NCBI RefSeq assembly: GCF_033558715.1
Contig: NZ_CP114606.1
Coordinates: forward strand, 1,054,001-1,118,000
Direction: 5' to 3'
DNA from: Acinetobacter sp. YWS30-1
Lineage (GTDB): Bacteria; Pseudomonadota; Gammaproteobacteria; Pseudomonadales; Moraxellaceae
DNA: 64,000 nt
Notes under the pieces: generated by a model
Databases searched by the model: none
What the model was told of the DNA's origin: nothing
The model's input: only the letters and a program-made list of their open reading frames with translations
Program-made: the position numbers and the translations under genes
Shown: positions 9,094 through 18,478 of the stretch, in pieces
Layout: every line of letters begins with the position of its first letter
Numbering within the stretch: position 1 is the first letter of the stretch

Positions 9094-10164
9094 ATGACGA
9101 CCTTAAAAAATGATCGTTTTCTGCGCGCATTGTTACGTGAACCTGTAGATACTACCCCTGTATGGATGATGCGTCAGGCAGGCCGTTATTTACCAGAATA
9201 TCGAGAAACACGTGCCAAAGCAGGGGATTTCCTTTCTCTTTGCAAAAATACTGAATTTGCCTGTGAAGTGACTTTGCAGCCTTTACGCCGTTATGAGCTG
9301 GATGCGGCCATTTTATTTTCGGACATTCTGACTGTACCAGATGCTTTAGGTCTGGGTCTGTATTTTGAAGCAGGTGAAGGTCCGAAATTCCACAAAACTG
9401 TGCGGACTGAACAGGATGTGGCTAATTTACCCAAATTCAATGCCAAGTCTGACCTTGATTATGTAATGAATGCAGTATCGACCATTCGTTCCGCTTTGGG
9501 TGGGCAAGTACCATTGATCGGCTTCTCTGGCAGTCCGTGGACCTTGGCGACATATATGGTTGAAGGGGGTTCGAGCAAAGACTTCCGCTTCACTAAAAAC
9601 ATGATGTACGCACAGCCAGAGGTTCTGCATGCTTTATTAGAACGTTTAGCAGATGCTGTGACTGAATATCTGAATGCCCAGATTGATGCCGGTGCTCAGG
9701 CAGTACAGATCTTTGATAGCTGGGGCGGGGCACTTGCTCATCGTGAATATATTGAATTTTCACTCAATTATATGCAGAAAATTGTGGCAGGTTTGCAACG
9801 TGAAAAAGATGGCCGCAAGATTCCAGTGATTCTGTTTACCAAAGGTGGCGGTCAATGGCTGGAGCCAATGGTTGCGACCGGTGCAGATGCTTTTGGTCTG
9901 GACTGGACTACACCGCTTAATGTTGCGCGTCAGACTGTTGCAGGCCGTGCCGCACTACAAGGCAACCTGGATCCGGCAACTTTATATGGCACTCCAGACG
10001 CGATTGCTAAAGCGACCAAGTTGATGCTGGATGATGCCTATGCTAACGGTGAAAAAACCGGTTATGTAGCCAACTTAGGTCATGGTATTACCCAGTGGGT
10101 GGATCCAGCCAATCCTAAAGTATTTATTGATACCGTACATGAGTACAGCGCTAAATACCTTTAG
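9094..10164 (+). CDS. hemE: Uroporphyrinogen decarboxylase
   Basis: HemE removes four carboxyl groups from uroporphyrinogen III to give coproporphyrinogen III, a cytoplasmic step of heme synthesis. At 356 residues it has the usual bacterial length. The N-terminal signature [11 protein letters not shown] supplies the substrate-binding arginines, and AILFSDI holds the essential aspartate. [16 protein letters not shown] and GNLDP near the C-terminus are also typical. A ribosome site (AGGAAAG) precedes ATG 9094. The next gene starts 10 bases after the stop, so the two are probably co-transcribed. Confidence 0.98.
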   Translation: MTTLKNDRFLRALLREPVDTTPVWMMRQAGRYLPEYRETRAKAGDFLSLCKNTEFACEVTLQPLRRYELDAAILFSDILTVPDALGLGLYFEAGEGPKFHKTVRTEQDVANLPKFNAKSDLDYVMNAVSTIRSALGGQVPLIGFSGSPWTLATYMVEGGSSKDFRFTKNMMYAQPEVLHALLERLADAVTEYLNAQIDAGAQAVQIFDSWGGALAHREYIEFSLNYMQKIVAGLQREKDGRKIPVILFTKGGGQWLEPMVATGADAFGLDWTTPLNVARQTVAGRAALQGNLDPATLYGTPDAIAKATKLMLDDAYANGEKTGYVANLGHGITQWVDPANPKVFIDTVHEYSAKYL

Positions 10165-10174
10165 GATGTAAACC

Positions 10175-10978
10175 TTGATCGACTTTTTTAAATCAGGGTT
10201 TGAATTTATCTATAAGGCAGCTTCGGCTGCCTTATTTGGGATTCTGCTCCTGCTTGCTTTTGCACAAACCGCATCAATGGGTAGTGAACTATTTTACGGT
10301 TTCTATCGCTATGACTATCTATTATTTTTCGCTTTACTGATTCAGGTGGTATTACTCTATACCAAACTGGAATCCTGGGCCGAAGCCAAAGTAATTGCCT
10401 TGTTCCATATCATGGCGATGGTCATGGAAATTTTCCTGACCCATCCGGCAATTGCATCCTGGCAATATCCGCAACCTGCAATTTTTAAAATACTGACGGT
10501 ACCTTTATTTGCCGGCTTTATGTATTCGGCTGTCGGCAGTTTTTTTGCACGTTCCTTACGCTTATACCAAGTTTCATTTGAAAAATTGCCGCGCTTTAGC
10601 CACATGCTGGCCTTGGCAGTCTTGTCCTACATCAACTTCATGAGCAAATTCTTTATTCCGGACTATCGCTTGCTGTTATTTGTCTGGAGTGTAGTGATGT
10701 TCTGGAAAACCAGAATTCGATTTCAGTTGAATCAGCATGCTTTTCAGCTGCCGATGTTACCTGTCCTGTTGATTTTGGCTTTCATTATCTGGGTGGCTGA
10801 GAACATCAGTACCTTTTATCAGATCTGGCTATATCCAAGCCAGGTAGAAAAATGGCACATGGTCGGTTGGGGCAAGCTCGGTTCCTGGTATTTACTTTTA
10901 TTGCTCAGTCTGGTGCTGGTATTAAAGATTCTAGGACAGCGTAATTCTCAAGGTAACTGGAGCCTAAAAACCCGGTAA
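10175..10978 (+). CDS. DUF817-family integral membrane protein
   Basis: This 267-residue protein has about seven hydrophobic helices and matches my memory of DUF817 (YoaT-type) membrane proteins, whose function is unknown. The start is TTG at 10175; an AGGA box at 10163-10166, overlapping the hemE stop, gives good spacing and suggests coupling to hemE. Conserved-looking polar residues within the membrane part include the FHIMAMVMEIFLTHP segment and the IPDYR loop. There is no signal peptide cleavage site. A link to heme metabolism is suggested only by position. Confidence 0.75.
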   Translation: MIDFFKSGFEFIYKAASAALFGILLLLAFAQTASMGSELFYGFYRYDYLLFFALLIQVVLLYTKLESWAEAKVIALFHIMAMVMEIFLTHPAIASWQYPQPAIFKILTVPLFAGFMYSAVGSFFARSLRLYQVSFEKLPRFSHMLALAVLSYINFMSKFFIPDYRLLLFVWSVVMFWKTRIRFQLNQHAFQLPMLPVLLILAFIIWVAENISTFYQIWLYPSQVEKWHMVGWGKLGSWYLLLLLSLVLVLKILGQRNSQGNWSLKTR

Positions 10979-11121
10979 AATTATTCTGTTTATCTTTATG
11001 TAAATTGGACATTTTTTTCATTGCGCCAAATTAGACTTCCCGCTACTCTCCTGAATGTGTAATGAAGATTACATCATTAGCGTAATAACAAAAGATGCAT
11101 GAGAATAACCGGAGAATAAGT

Positions 11122-11592
11122 ATGTTAAAAAAGATTATGCTCGCTGTGGTATTGGCAACGGGTTCTGGTATGGCGATGGCGGATAGAGATGTAGGTTGTG
11201 GTATTGGTAGCCAGGTATGGGCAGGCCAGTCAGGCATTATTCCTAAGCTGCTTGCAGGTACAACAAACGTCCTGTTTACTAACCAGTGGCTGGGTATTAC
11301 TTTCGGTACTTTAGGATGTAGCCAGGGCGGTACAGTAACGGCTCAAGTCGTGACTTTTACCAATGAAAATGCTGAGGCATTGGCACGTGATATGGCCGTA
11401 GGTGAAGGTGAAAGCCTGAATGTACTGGCTGAACTGCTAAATATCAAGGCAGAAGACAAAGCACGTTTCTTCACTGTATCTAAGCAGAATTTCTCTGAAA
11501 TCTATTCAGAAGAAAACCAGAATACTTTACAAGTGTTAAGTACTCTACAAACAGTCATGGCTAAAGATGAAGTATTAAAAGCTTATATCTAA
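11122..11592 (+). CDS. DUF3015-family exported protein
   Basis: This 156-residue protein is exported: a signal peptide ends at GMAMA before DRDVGCG. ATG 11122 follows GGAG by seven bases, a better start than the upstream in-frame ATG at 11095. The DVGCGIGSQVW opening and the LGCSQGG segment, with two cysteines that could form a disulphide, match the DUF3015 family known from Pseudomonas and Acinetobacter. Its function is unknown. It is followed by a hairpin and then by a DUF4105 gene in the same direction, a pairing I recall from other gammaproteobacteria. Confidence 0.8.
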   Translation: MLKKIMLAVVLATGSGMAMADRDVGCGIGSQVWAGQSGIIPKLLAGTTNVLFTNQWLGITFGTLGCSQGGTVTAQVVTFTNENAEALARDMAVGEGESLNVLAELLNIKAEDKARFFTVSKQNFSEIYSEENQNTLQVLSTLQTVMAKDEVLKAYI

Positions 11593-11604
11593 GTATCGCT
11601 GTAA

Positions 11605-11633
11605 AAACCCTGCTGTCCTGGCAGGGTTTTCTT
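11605..11633 (+). terminator. Hairpin between the DUF3015 and DUF4105 genes
   Basis: AAACCCTGC and GCAGGGTTT pair around a TGTCCTG loop, followed by a short T run. It may reduce rather than abolish transcription into the DUF4105 gene 32 bases further on. Confidence 0.75.
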
Positions 11634-11665
11634 ATAAATAAAAACTGAAAAGAACCGTTGACTGA

Positions 11666-13552
11666 ATGAAATATGCTTTTTTGCTCTCAGCCTTGCTGTG
11701 GAGTCCCCTAAGTTTTGCATCCGAAATTTCTCCAGATATTCAAGCTTATCTAGAACAAGCCACACAAAAAAAATTGCACCAGACCGCGACCTGGCAGCGT
11801 TTGATGTATGTCAATGCTGAAGGAAAAAGTGAAGTCAGCTATGCTGGCTATTTTCTGGCAAAGCAGAGCAAGACAGACCTGCAACTTGAATTGGAGCAAA
11901 ATATACAGGCATTGTTTGAGCCAGCAGAACCCAATCAGTCTGTACGATGTAAATTTCCGGCGCGTAGTCAGTGGTTAATGCAACAGCTGAATATTCCTGA
12001 ACAGCAATTGCCTGAAGCGAGTTGCCCGGATTTTGAGCGCTGGATGAATGAAGTCAAGCCTTATCAAGCGACCCTGATTTATGCCACCGATTATATGGGT
12101 AATCCCAGCTCCATGTTTGGTCATACTTTGCTGCGTCTGGATCCCAAAGACCAGCAGCAACTGAATCTGGTTTCTTATGCGGTCAATTATGCTGCCACAG
12201 TTGACAGTAATGATAACTGGTCCTTTGCCTGGAAAGGGCTGACCGGACAATATCCGGGGGAATATTCCTTGATGCCGTATTACCGCAAAGTCAAGGAATA
12301 TGGTGACTTTGAAAGCCGTGATTTATGGGAATATGAACTTAATTTAACACCTGAAGAAACCGGTTTTCTGGTGAAGCATCTCTGGGAAATGCAGCAGGTA
12401 AGTTTTCCTTATTATTTCATTAATGATAACTGTGCCTATCGTCTATTAGGGCTTTTTGATCTGGTACGTCCTGAACTGAACTTGCAGCAGCAATTCGATA
12501 CCGCCGCGATTCCGGTCGAAACTTTAAAAGTTGTGGAACAGCAGGGACTGATCAGGAAGAAGATTTACCGTCCAGCACTGGAAACTCAATTGCTGGCTCA
12601 AGCCCGGCAACATGGAAAATCCTTGGCAAAAACTGCGCATCAGGTAGCGTATGCAGAAACCTCTAAAATGGAATCCATGCTACAACATTATCCGGCTGAA
12701 GACCAAGCCAAGATTCTGGAAATGGCCTATGACCATTTATATCTGGATTTCCTTCGCCAGGAAGTCGATGAACCTTTTGCCCAACTGCGCTTTCGCAAAT
12801 TATTGGGCCTAAGAAGTCAGTTGGCGATAGACAAACAGCGTCAGCAGCCAGAGCGTCCAAAAATAGATCCGGTTCAAAGCCATCATGCCCGAAATATCGT
12901 TCTTGAAACTGGGCAAGTACAGGGTGATACTTTTGTGCAGTTGGGGCATCGTCAGGCTTATCACGACCTCATGGATCCGCAAGGCGGGCTTCGTACAGGA
13001 ACCCAATTATTATTCCTTGATGGTGCATTGCAGTATCGTGATGACCGCGTGAAGCTGGAGTATCTGGATCTACTTACAGTGAATTCCTATAACCCGATCA
13101 ATGCATTTAAAGCGCCTTTATCTTGGGGTTTTAGTTTGGGCTGGAAACAGGAAGCACTGGATCAGCATGGCCAGTTTAGTACCGAGCAGCAGCATGGTGT
13201 AGCCAATTTTCAGGTTCAGGGTGGCTATAGCTGGGCAAATGAAGCACGTGAACATCTCTGCTATGTGCAGCTACAAAATCATGTGCAGGCCGGAAAAGCG
13301 CTTGACAAAGGATGGCGTGTCGGTATGGGGCCAACGGTGGGTTGTCAGAATATCTGGACGGATCAGATCAATAGTCTGGTACAGGTGGAACTGCCGTATT
13401 GGGAAGATTCTCATCAGTGGCAACTGAAGTTGAAAAACCAGTTGCAATATGCCTGGAATGCACAAAATGCCATTCGGGTGGGCTGGGAATATCAGCAACA
13501 GGAATCGAAAGACTGGGAAAAATGGAGTCTGGGCTTAGTCCATTATTTTTAA
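11666..13552 (+). CDS. DUF4105-family envelope protein
   Basis: This 628-residue exported protein has a signal peptide ending near SPLSFAS. The DUF4105 core lies at about 120-270 and contains DYMGNPSSMFGHTLLRLD and, further on, NDNCAYRLLGLFD. The arrangement of a conserved His in FGHTLLR and a Cys in DNCAY resembles papain-like or NlpC/P60-type cysteine enzymes; this is inference, as no activity has been shown to my knowledge. The C-terminal 200 residues alternate polar and aromatic residues and end in VHYF, which would suit an outer-membrane beta-barrel. That would make it a periplasmic domain fused to a barrel. Confidence 0.78.
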   Translation: MKYAFLLSALLWSPLSFASEISPDIQAYLEQATQKKLHQTATWQRLMYVNAEGKSEVSYAGYFLAKQSKTDLQLELEQNIQALFEPAEPNQSVRCKFPARSQWLMQQLNIPEQQLPEASCPDFERWMNEVKPYQATLIYATDYMGNPSSMFGHTLLRLDPKDQQQLNLVSYAVNYAATVDSNDNWSFAWKGLTGQYPGEYSLMPYYRKVKEYGDFESRDLWEYELNLTPEETGFLVKHLWEMQQVSFPYYFINDNCAYRLLGLFDLVRPELNLQQQFDTAAIPVETLKVVEQQGLIRKKIYRPALETQLLAQARQHGKSLAKTAHQVAYAETSKMESMLQHYPAEDQAKILEMAYDHLYLDFLRQEVDEPFAQLRFRKLLGLRSQLAIDKQRQQPERPKIDPVQSHHARNIVLETGQVQGDTFVQLGHRQAYHDLMDPQGGLRTGTQLLFLDGALQYRDDRVKLEYLDLLTVNSYNPINAFKAPLSWGFSLGWKQEALDQHGQFSTEQQHGVANFQVQGGYSWANEAREHLCYVQLQNHVQAGKALDKGWRVGMGPTVGCQNIWTDQINSLVQVELPYWEDSHQWQLKLKNQLQYAWNAQNAIRVGWEYQQQESKDWEKWSLGLVHYF

Positions 13553-13755
13553 TTTGGCTAACATAACCTCGAGTATTGAGTAAATGAAGTTTATAGATCA
13601 AATGACTTGTATTTGAATGTTTAAAATAAATTCATGTTCGGAGACTTCTACCGATATTATCAAAGATTGTATTCAGTAATTGGGTTAAAATACCTGAATA
13701 TTGTTGTATTTGTCACATAATATCACTGCGAATCGCAAGTATCGGGAAAAGTTAT

Positions 13756-15153
13756 ATGAATAATGAGTATATGGCTATGCTGGCGGAGCAGTGGAAGCAG
13801 ATCTGTCAAAATTATTCATCGGATGATTTGCTACACGCATTTCAGTTTATTCAAGACCACTCTTTGGTACTGGTAGAAGAATTCTATAAAAATATGCTTC
13901 TGGAAGAAGAAGCATCTCAATATTTTACTGATGAGCTAATTCAGCAGCGTTTACGCGATACTTTACATCAATGGCTTTCAGAAAGTTTTAGTGTGGCGCT
14001 GAATAAGCGTTATGCAGAGGCCGTGCAAAAACAGAATATCGTTGGACATGTGCATGCGCGGATCGGGATTCCATCCTGGCTGATTATGCGCGGTGTACGA
14101 GAAATTCAGCGCAAAATGTTTGAATTGCTGAGTTTAAATCCGCAGCCGAACATGCTTACTACCTGTAGCTATATTGTACAAATCATGGGATTTGCCACAG
14201 AAATTATGTGTCGTTCCTATGAGGCGAAATCCGTCCAGAATCAGGAAATGAAGCACAGTTACCGGGTATTTTCTGCAATGCAAGATGTCGCGGTACAAAA
14301 AGATAAACAGCGCAGTTCATTGCTGGATTGGGAAAATGAGCTGATGTTCAAGGTCTTTTCTGGAACTACAGGCATTAGACATCAAATGCTGTCCAAGTCA
14401 GAATTTGGCTTATGGTTTATTCATAAGGCGTCTTATGCCTTTACCGGTTCTGATCAGGTCGATTTAATTATCGAGCGAATTTATCAGATCGATACGCTGA
14501 ATCAGGCAGTGCTGGAATGTACTGAAAAAGATCAGATGCTGAATCTGATTCAAAGTATTCGTGATTTAAACCGTGAAATACAGCACTTGGTCGATCAATT
14601 ATTCCAGGTTGCAGATTACATCGAATCTGGAAATGACTCTCTAACCCAGTTATTGAATCGCCGTTATTTAAATACCATTATTTCACGTGAAATTAACTTT
14701 TCTCGTGATAACCAGACACCATTATCCTTGCTAGCGATTGATGCCGACTTCTTCAAAGCCATTAATGATAAATATGGTCATGCAGCCGGCGATCTGGCCT
14801 TAAAATTTATTGCTGATGCCTTACAGAAATATATTCAGGGCAGTGACTATGCCTTCCGTGTCGGTGGGGAAGAATTCCTGCTGCTGCTGGTGGATTCCGA
14901 TGAAAGACGCGCGCTGAACATTGCTGAAAATATCCGTAAATATGTAGAGCATGGCCTGATCAGTACGGCTCAAGGACAGCAATTTAGACTCACGGTTAGT
15001 ATCGGCTGCGCGTTATTTGATGGTCATCCGGATTACCAAAGATTCCTGGATGCCGCAGATGCTGCACTGTATATGGCTAAAAATACAGGGCGTAACCGGG
15101 TCTATCTGGCGCAACCTTCTCAAATTCAGGGCGCACAAAAAGCGTCTGTCTAA
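13756..15153 (+). CDS. Globin-coupled diguanylate cyclase (DosC-like)
   Basis: This 465-residue cytoplasmic protein probably senses oxygen or another heme ligand and makes cyclic di-GMP. Residues 1-155 look like a globin-coupled sensor domain: VHARIGIP supplies the likely proximal His100 and FYKNML the likely distal Tyr44. A middle helical region (about 160-290) is followed by a GGDEF domain with the active-site motif GGEEF at 370-374. The product-inhibition site should read RxxD five residues before it, but here it is QGSD, so feedback inhibition is probably weak or absent. The organisation matches E. coli DosC. Its stop overlaps the convergent DUF4385 gene by four bases. Confidence 0.9.
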   Translation: MNNEYMAMLAEQWKQICQNYSSDDLLHAFQFIQDHSLVLVEEFYKNMLLEEEASQYFTDELIQQRLRDTLHQWLSESFSVALNKRYAEAVQKQNIVGHVHARIGIPSWLIMRGVREIQRKMFELLSLNPQPNMLTTCSYIVQIMGFATEIMCRSYEAKSVQNQEMKHSYRVFSAMQDVAVQKDKQRSSLLDWENELMFKVFSGTTGIRHQMLSKSEFGLWFIHKASYAFTGSDQVDLIIERIYQIDTLNQAVLECTEKDQMLNLIQSIRDLNREIQHLVDQLFQVADYIESGNDSLTQLLNRRYLNTIISREINFSRDNQTPLSLLAIDADFFKAINDKYGHAAGDLALKFIADALQKYIQGSDYAFRVGGEEFLLLLVDSDERRALNIAENIRKYVEHGLISTAQGQQFRLTVSIGCALFDGHPDYQRFLDAADAALYMAKNTGRNRVYLAQPSQIQGAQKASV

Positions 15154-15704
15154 TTTAAAATTTGCTGCTGAATCGCAGCCTGAAATTGCTGTTTTTGCCG
15201 TACATATTCGGGATGGACTTTGGCTTTATCCCATTTTTGTTTAAATATTTTCGCTGCAGCAGCTTTAACCGGATCTTCAGAACTACGCGGCAATTCCTCA
15301 CGCCCATGCGCACCACTTAAACCCTTTTTATCATCTGGAACCGGACCATCGTATTTTTTGCCGCCTTTATGATTGGCATAACGTCGGGCGCGGGTATAAC
15401 CCATTTGTAAAAACTTGCGTGCCATATCGGCCCCGACGAAATCTTCATGTTTTAAATATTCTAGAAACAGGGCATAAATTTTTTCACTACTGGCTTGGGC
15501 TTTTTCCGCATCTGCAAAACGCCAGTGGGGCAGAATTTCCGACTTATAAGGTTCTACTAAAAGCACGCCTTGCTCACCGCGTCCAATCCGGTATAAGTCT
15601 GGACGTTTACGGAAATCAATTTTTTTAAAATCTAGACTATAGTCAAAACTATTTGAATGAACACGTGAAGGGCGTTTAGGCGGATCAGGCTGTTTTCTAC
15701 TCAT
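15150..15704 (-). CDS. DUF4385-family protein
   Basis: This 184-residue soluble, basic protein matches DUF4385 (DFRKRPDLYRIGRGEQGVL and RKFLQMGYTRARRYANHKGG are characteristic). The family has no known function that I can state. There is no signal peptide or membrane segment. The gene converges on the diguanylate cyclase gene and overlaps its stop by four bases, so the two mRNAs have complementary 3' ends and no terminator separates them. Confidence 0.8.
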   Translation of the reverse strand: MSRKQPDPPKRPSRVHSNSFDYSLDFKKIDFRKRPDLYRIGRGEQGVLLVEPYKSEILPHWRFADAEKAQASSEKIYALFLEYLKHEDFVGADMARKFLQMGYTRARRYANHKGGKKYDGPVPDDKKGLSGAHGREELPRSSEDPVKAAAAKIFKQKWDKAKVHPEYVRQKQQFQAAIQQQILN

Positions 15705-15971
15705 GGCTGTTTCCAGAATTTATACACTTGGATCATGCAGCCTTCTAAACAAAAGATCTGTATTTAAACATGGCAGGTAATGTAGTCAGGAAATTAATTA
15801 TGCAGCATCAATTTGTTTATTTTTAAAACTAGGGAAGTTAAGTTAATGAGACAACTTTTTGAAAAGAATGTAGGGATAAAATTTTAAGAAATTGAATGAA
15901 TACGTAGAAAAGTTAAGGAATTGATTGCAAAATTCCTTAACTGATGAAGATATTGAATTCGTACTTATCTT

Positions 15972-16330
15972 TTAACTTTCTACCACGACATAATATTTTT
16001 TAACTGCTTCAACCACTTCAAAAGTGCCAATAAAACCGGGTGGAATAATGCCGGCTTCACCTGCTTTGATTTCAACAAAGGATTGTCTTTGAGCATCATG
16101 TAAACGGACGATCCCTTCGATTACCTGAAAGAATTCCTGTTTATTCTCGGCAAATACGATATTCCACGCACCCACTTCACATTGCCAGATTCCGCAATCC
16201 ATATTGGGATGTTGATAGGCACTCTGGGTCAGGCGTTTAGGATTGCCTTTAACCAGCCGGTCTGGCCGTGGATAATCGATACTTTCTTCAGCCTGGCCTA
16301 AACCTTGACCCGCAATCCAAATAGATGACA
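15972..16330 (-). CDS. Cupin-domain protein (ureidoglycine aminohydrolase-like, DUF861 type)
   Basis: A single-domain cupin of 119 residues. The DCGIWQCEVGAWN segment and EFFQVIEGIVRL followed by AGEAGIIPPGFIGTFEV match the cupin_3 group that includes EutQ-like and (S)-ureidoglycine aminohydrolase-like proteins. I prefer the start at 16330: GAGG lies eight bases upstream, whereas an in-frame ATG at 16382 falls inside the folE terminator hairpin. There are no other ureide-catabolism genes nearby, so a general small-molecule role is as likely. It follows folE in the same direction. Confidence 0.75.
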
Positions 16331-16350
16331 TTTTCGTAACCTCATCGTGT

Positions 16351-16379
16351 AAAAAAGCCCCAATATCAATTGAGGCTTT
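16351..16379 (-). terminator. Terminator of folE
   Basis: On the minus strand AAAGCC.CAAT and ATTG.GGCTTT pair around TGAT and run into six T, 17 bases after the folE stop. This hairpin rules against the longer start of the cupin gene. Confidence 0.85.
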
Positions 16380-16395
16380 CATGTATGAATCTATA

Positions 16396-16950
16396 TTAAT
16401 AACTTTCTGGTACAGCGCCTAAAAACTCACGGCGGACTTCTTTATCGGTTTTAAAGTCACCGATAAATGACACCGTACGCGTCGTCGATTCCTGTTTGCC
16501 AACACCACGCATCATCATACACATATGTGCTGAATCAATCATCACAGCCACACCACGTGCATTGGTGACTTCAGCAACCGCTTCTGCGATTTGCTGGGTC
16601 AGATTTTCCTGAATCTGCAAACGACGGGCAAACATTTCAGTAATTCGGGCAAATTTAGACAGCCCCAATACCTTGCCTTCAGGTAAATAGGCAATATGTA
16701 CACGGCCATAAAATGGCAATAAATGGTGTTCGCAGAGTGAATAAAATTCGATATTTTTCACTAAAACCATTTCATGGTTATCTGATGGAAAAACCGCACT
16801 ATTGGTCACTTCTTCCAGAGTCTGGCTATAACCTGAGGTTAAATACGAAAACGCTTTCGCAGCACGCACGGGCGTATCTTTGAGACCAGGGCGATTGAGA
16901 TCTTCACCAACGGCAGTAAGAATGTTTGCGTAAGATTGCTGCATAGTCAT
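16396..16950 (-). CDS. folE: GTP cyclohydrolase I
   Basis: FolE converts GTP to 7,8-dihydroneopterin triphosphate, the first step of folate synthesis. The 184-residue length is normal. Zinc ligands are visible in [10 protein letters not shown] and in HMCMMMRGV, and GLSKFARI is the standard substrate-pocket segment. Cytoplasmic decamer in known members. It has its own terminator and no other folate gene beside it; the Smr gene lies upstream on the same strand, 87 bases away. Confidence 0.97.
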   Translation of the reverse strand: MTMQQSYANILTAVGEDLNRPGLKDTPVRAAKAFSYLTSGYSQTLEEVTNSAVFPSDNHEMVLVKNIEFYSLCEHHLLPFYGRVHIAYLPEGKVLGLSKFARITEMFARRLQIQENLTQQIAEAVAEVTNARGVAVMIDSAHMCMMMRGVGKQESTTRTVSFIGDFKTDKEVRREFLGAVPESY

Positions 16951-17037
16951 ATGACGTATTCACTTAAACTGAGAATGAACAAGGACGGCATTGTAGCAGA
17001 AATCTTTTACAATGCCTTATTTTGGGGGTAAATCCGC

Positions 17038-17721
17038 TTACTGTTTAAACTTTGGATTTTTTTCTGCACGTTTTAGCAAAACTAAAACTGCGCCAGTGCC
17101 ACCCTGTTTTTCAGGCGCACTGACAAAGGCCAGAACATCACGGTGCTGACGTAACCAGCCGTTGACATAAGTTTTTAAAATCGCTTCCGGCCCTTTGCCA
17201 TGTACGATCTTGATCACGTTCTGGTTTTCATCTTTGGCGATCTGGATAATCTGAAGCACAGCCTGACGTGCCTCTTCGACCGTACAACCATGCAGGTCGA
17301 CAGCTTCGAACCAGCGCAGATTGCCTGCTTTTAAATCTTCAAAAACCTTATGCTGCAAGGTCGCAATGCGGTAGCTTAAGCTCGCTTGACTGCCAACCGG
17401 ATTGAGCATGGCTTGAGTATCAGACAGGACGGTTTCATCGGTATGCATGGGGCCTTCGGCAGCAGCACGCTTGGCCAAAGTTTGCGCATCGACTTTTTTC
17501 TTGGGAGATTTTTCTATTTTCGCAATATTGCCGGCATCAATTTTTTGTACGCCTTGCATCTGCTTGCGAAATAGATCGAGGTCTTCCTCCTGTTCCTGCT
17601 CCGCTGTTTTCACGACAGGGGCAACAGGTTCAGCCTTAGGTTGAGGATGACTAATTTGCTTTTTAAGATCTTTGAGTAAATTGTACTGATCTTTAGAAAG
17701 CGAAGAATCGTGTTTGCTCAT
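17038..17721 (-). CDS. Smr-domain protein
   Basis: This 227-residue protein ends in a Smr domain (about 135-220), a nuclease-like fold found in MutS2 and in SmrA/SmrB, which act on DNA or on collided-ribosome mRNA. The hallmarks are DLHGCTVEEA at its start and HGKGP in the middle. The N-terminal half is charged and probably flexible, with a Glu-rich stretch at about 40-50. By domain layout it is closest to the stand-alone SmrA/SmrB group; which of them cannot be decided here. A 38-codon reading frame lies just upstream on the same strand and may share its mRNA. Confidence 0.87.
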   Translation of the reverse strand: MSKHDSSLSKDQYNLLKDLKKQISHPQPKAEPVAPVVKTAEQEQEEDLDLFRKQMQGVQKIDAGNIAKIEKSPKKKVDAQTLAKRAAAEGPMHTDETVLSDTQAMLNPVGSQASLSYRIATLQHKVFEDLKAGNLRWFEAVDLHGCTVEEARQAVLQIIQIAKDENQNVIKIVHGKGPEAILKTYVNGWLRQHRDVLAFVSAPEKQGGTGAVLVLLKRAEKNPKFKQ

Positions 17722-17769
17722 AATCTGGAAACGGGGGAGATACTGAATTTGGTAAATTATAGTCTTAAA

Positions 17770-17886
17770 TCACTGAAAGGAGAAATGAATTGCACTAAAT
17801 ACAACATATCCTAAACCCAGCTTTAATTTCTGGGTGGTTTTCAAATACTGAATAGCTTGATGAGCTTTAAATAGAAAATAATTCAT
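17770..17886 (-). CDS. Candidate small protein, 38 residues
   Basis: An ATG at 17884-17886 follows AAAGGAGA at ideal distance (seven bases after GGAG) and opens a 38-codon frame ending in TGA at 17770-17772. The predicted peptide starts MNYFLFKAHQAIQYL and has a hydrophobic, aromatic C-terminal half (LGLGYVVFSAIHFSF), which could lie in or on the membrane. It sits 48 bases upstream of the Smr gene on the same strand. I do not recognise it. The ribosome site is among the strongest in the window, which is the main argument for its reality; no homology evidence was available. Confidence 0.5.
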   Translation of the reverse strand: MNYFLFKAHQAIQYLKTTQKLKLGLGYVVFSAIHFSFQ

Positions 17887-17973
17887 GAATATTCTCCTTT
17901 TATCATTTTAACAGTTGCCGCGATGGAACATCTCTCTTTAAATATAAATCAATCAAACCTGGAAAATAAAAAA

Positions 17974-18414
17974 ATGAGTTACTCAGGCAGTTGTTTGTGT
18001 GGCAATGTCCAGTTCAAAGTAAATACGAATATTCATACCATGTATCATTGTCACTGCAATTTATGTCGTAAACAGAGTGGTACGGCCGCGAATGCAGCAA
18101 CTTTAGTTCATCAGCAATATTTTGAATGGATCTCAAGACACGCTTCAATTGCCTATTATCAAAAAGAGACCGGATTTCGTTCCCATTTTTGTCAACATTG
18201 TGGCTCGCCTGTACCGAATCAGGTAGGTGTAACGGCATTGATCTGGATTCCTTTGGGACTCTTGGATCAAGCACCCAAGGTTCAGTATAGACTGAGTTTT
18301 TGCCTGAACTCGAAGGTAGATTGGGCAGATGAAATCAAGGCGGATGAGTACTATTCTGAACTGCCAGAATTTGAAAAATTAATCTCTTATTTTGATCATT
18401 CAACTCAGTATTAA
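17974..18414 (+). CDS. GFA/CENP-V domain zinc protein
   Basis: A 146-residue protein of the glutathione-dependent formaldehyde-activating enzyme family, whose real functions vary and are mostly unknown. Zinc-binding cysteines are visible as CLCG, CHCNLC and CQHCG. I favour ATG 17974, which begins MSYSGSCLCG as in most relatives; an in-frame ATG at 17923 would add 17 polar residues and lacks a ribosome site. It is transcribed away from the small ORF and Smr gene, and shares a bidirectional terminator with trpC. Confidence 0.83.
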   Translation: MSYSGSCLCGNVQFKVNTNIHTMYHCHCNLCRKQSGTAANAATLVHQQYFEWISRHASIAYYQKETGFRSHFCQHCGSPVPNQVGVTALIWIPLGLLDQAPKVQYRLSFCLNSKVDWADEIKADEYYSELPEFEKLISYFDHSTQY

Positions 18415-18435
18415 ATGAATTAGTTAATAAAAATA

Positions 18436-18466
18436 AAAAAGCCCCATGCTGAGATGGAGCTTTTTT
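18436..18466. terminator. Bidirectional terminator between the GFA gene and trpC
   Basis: AAAAAGC.CCAT and ATGG.GCTTTTTT form a stem with A and T runs on both sides, 20 bases after the GFA stop and 13 bases beyond the trpC stop. Confidence 0.85.
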
Positions 18467-18478
18467 ATACTTAATATT

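Noticed and set aside
13715..13745. Palindrome-like operator before the diguanylate cyclase gene (around TGCGAATCGCA)
   Set aside because: The symmetry is short and imperfect, and I know no regulator that fits it.
16331..16382. Longer N-terminus of the cupin protein
   Set aside because: The extra codons lie within the folE terminator hairpin, and the internal ATG has a proper ribosome site.
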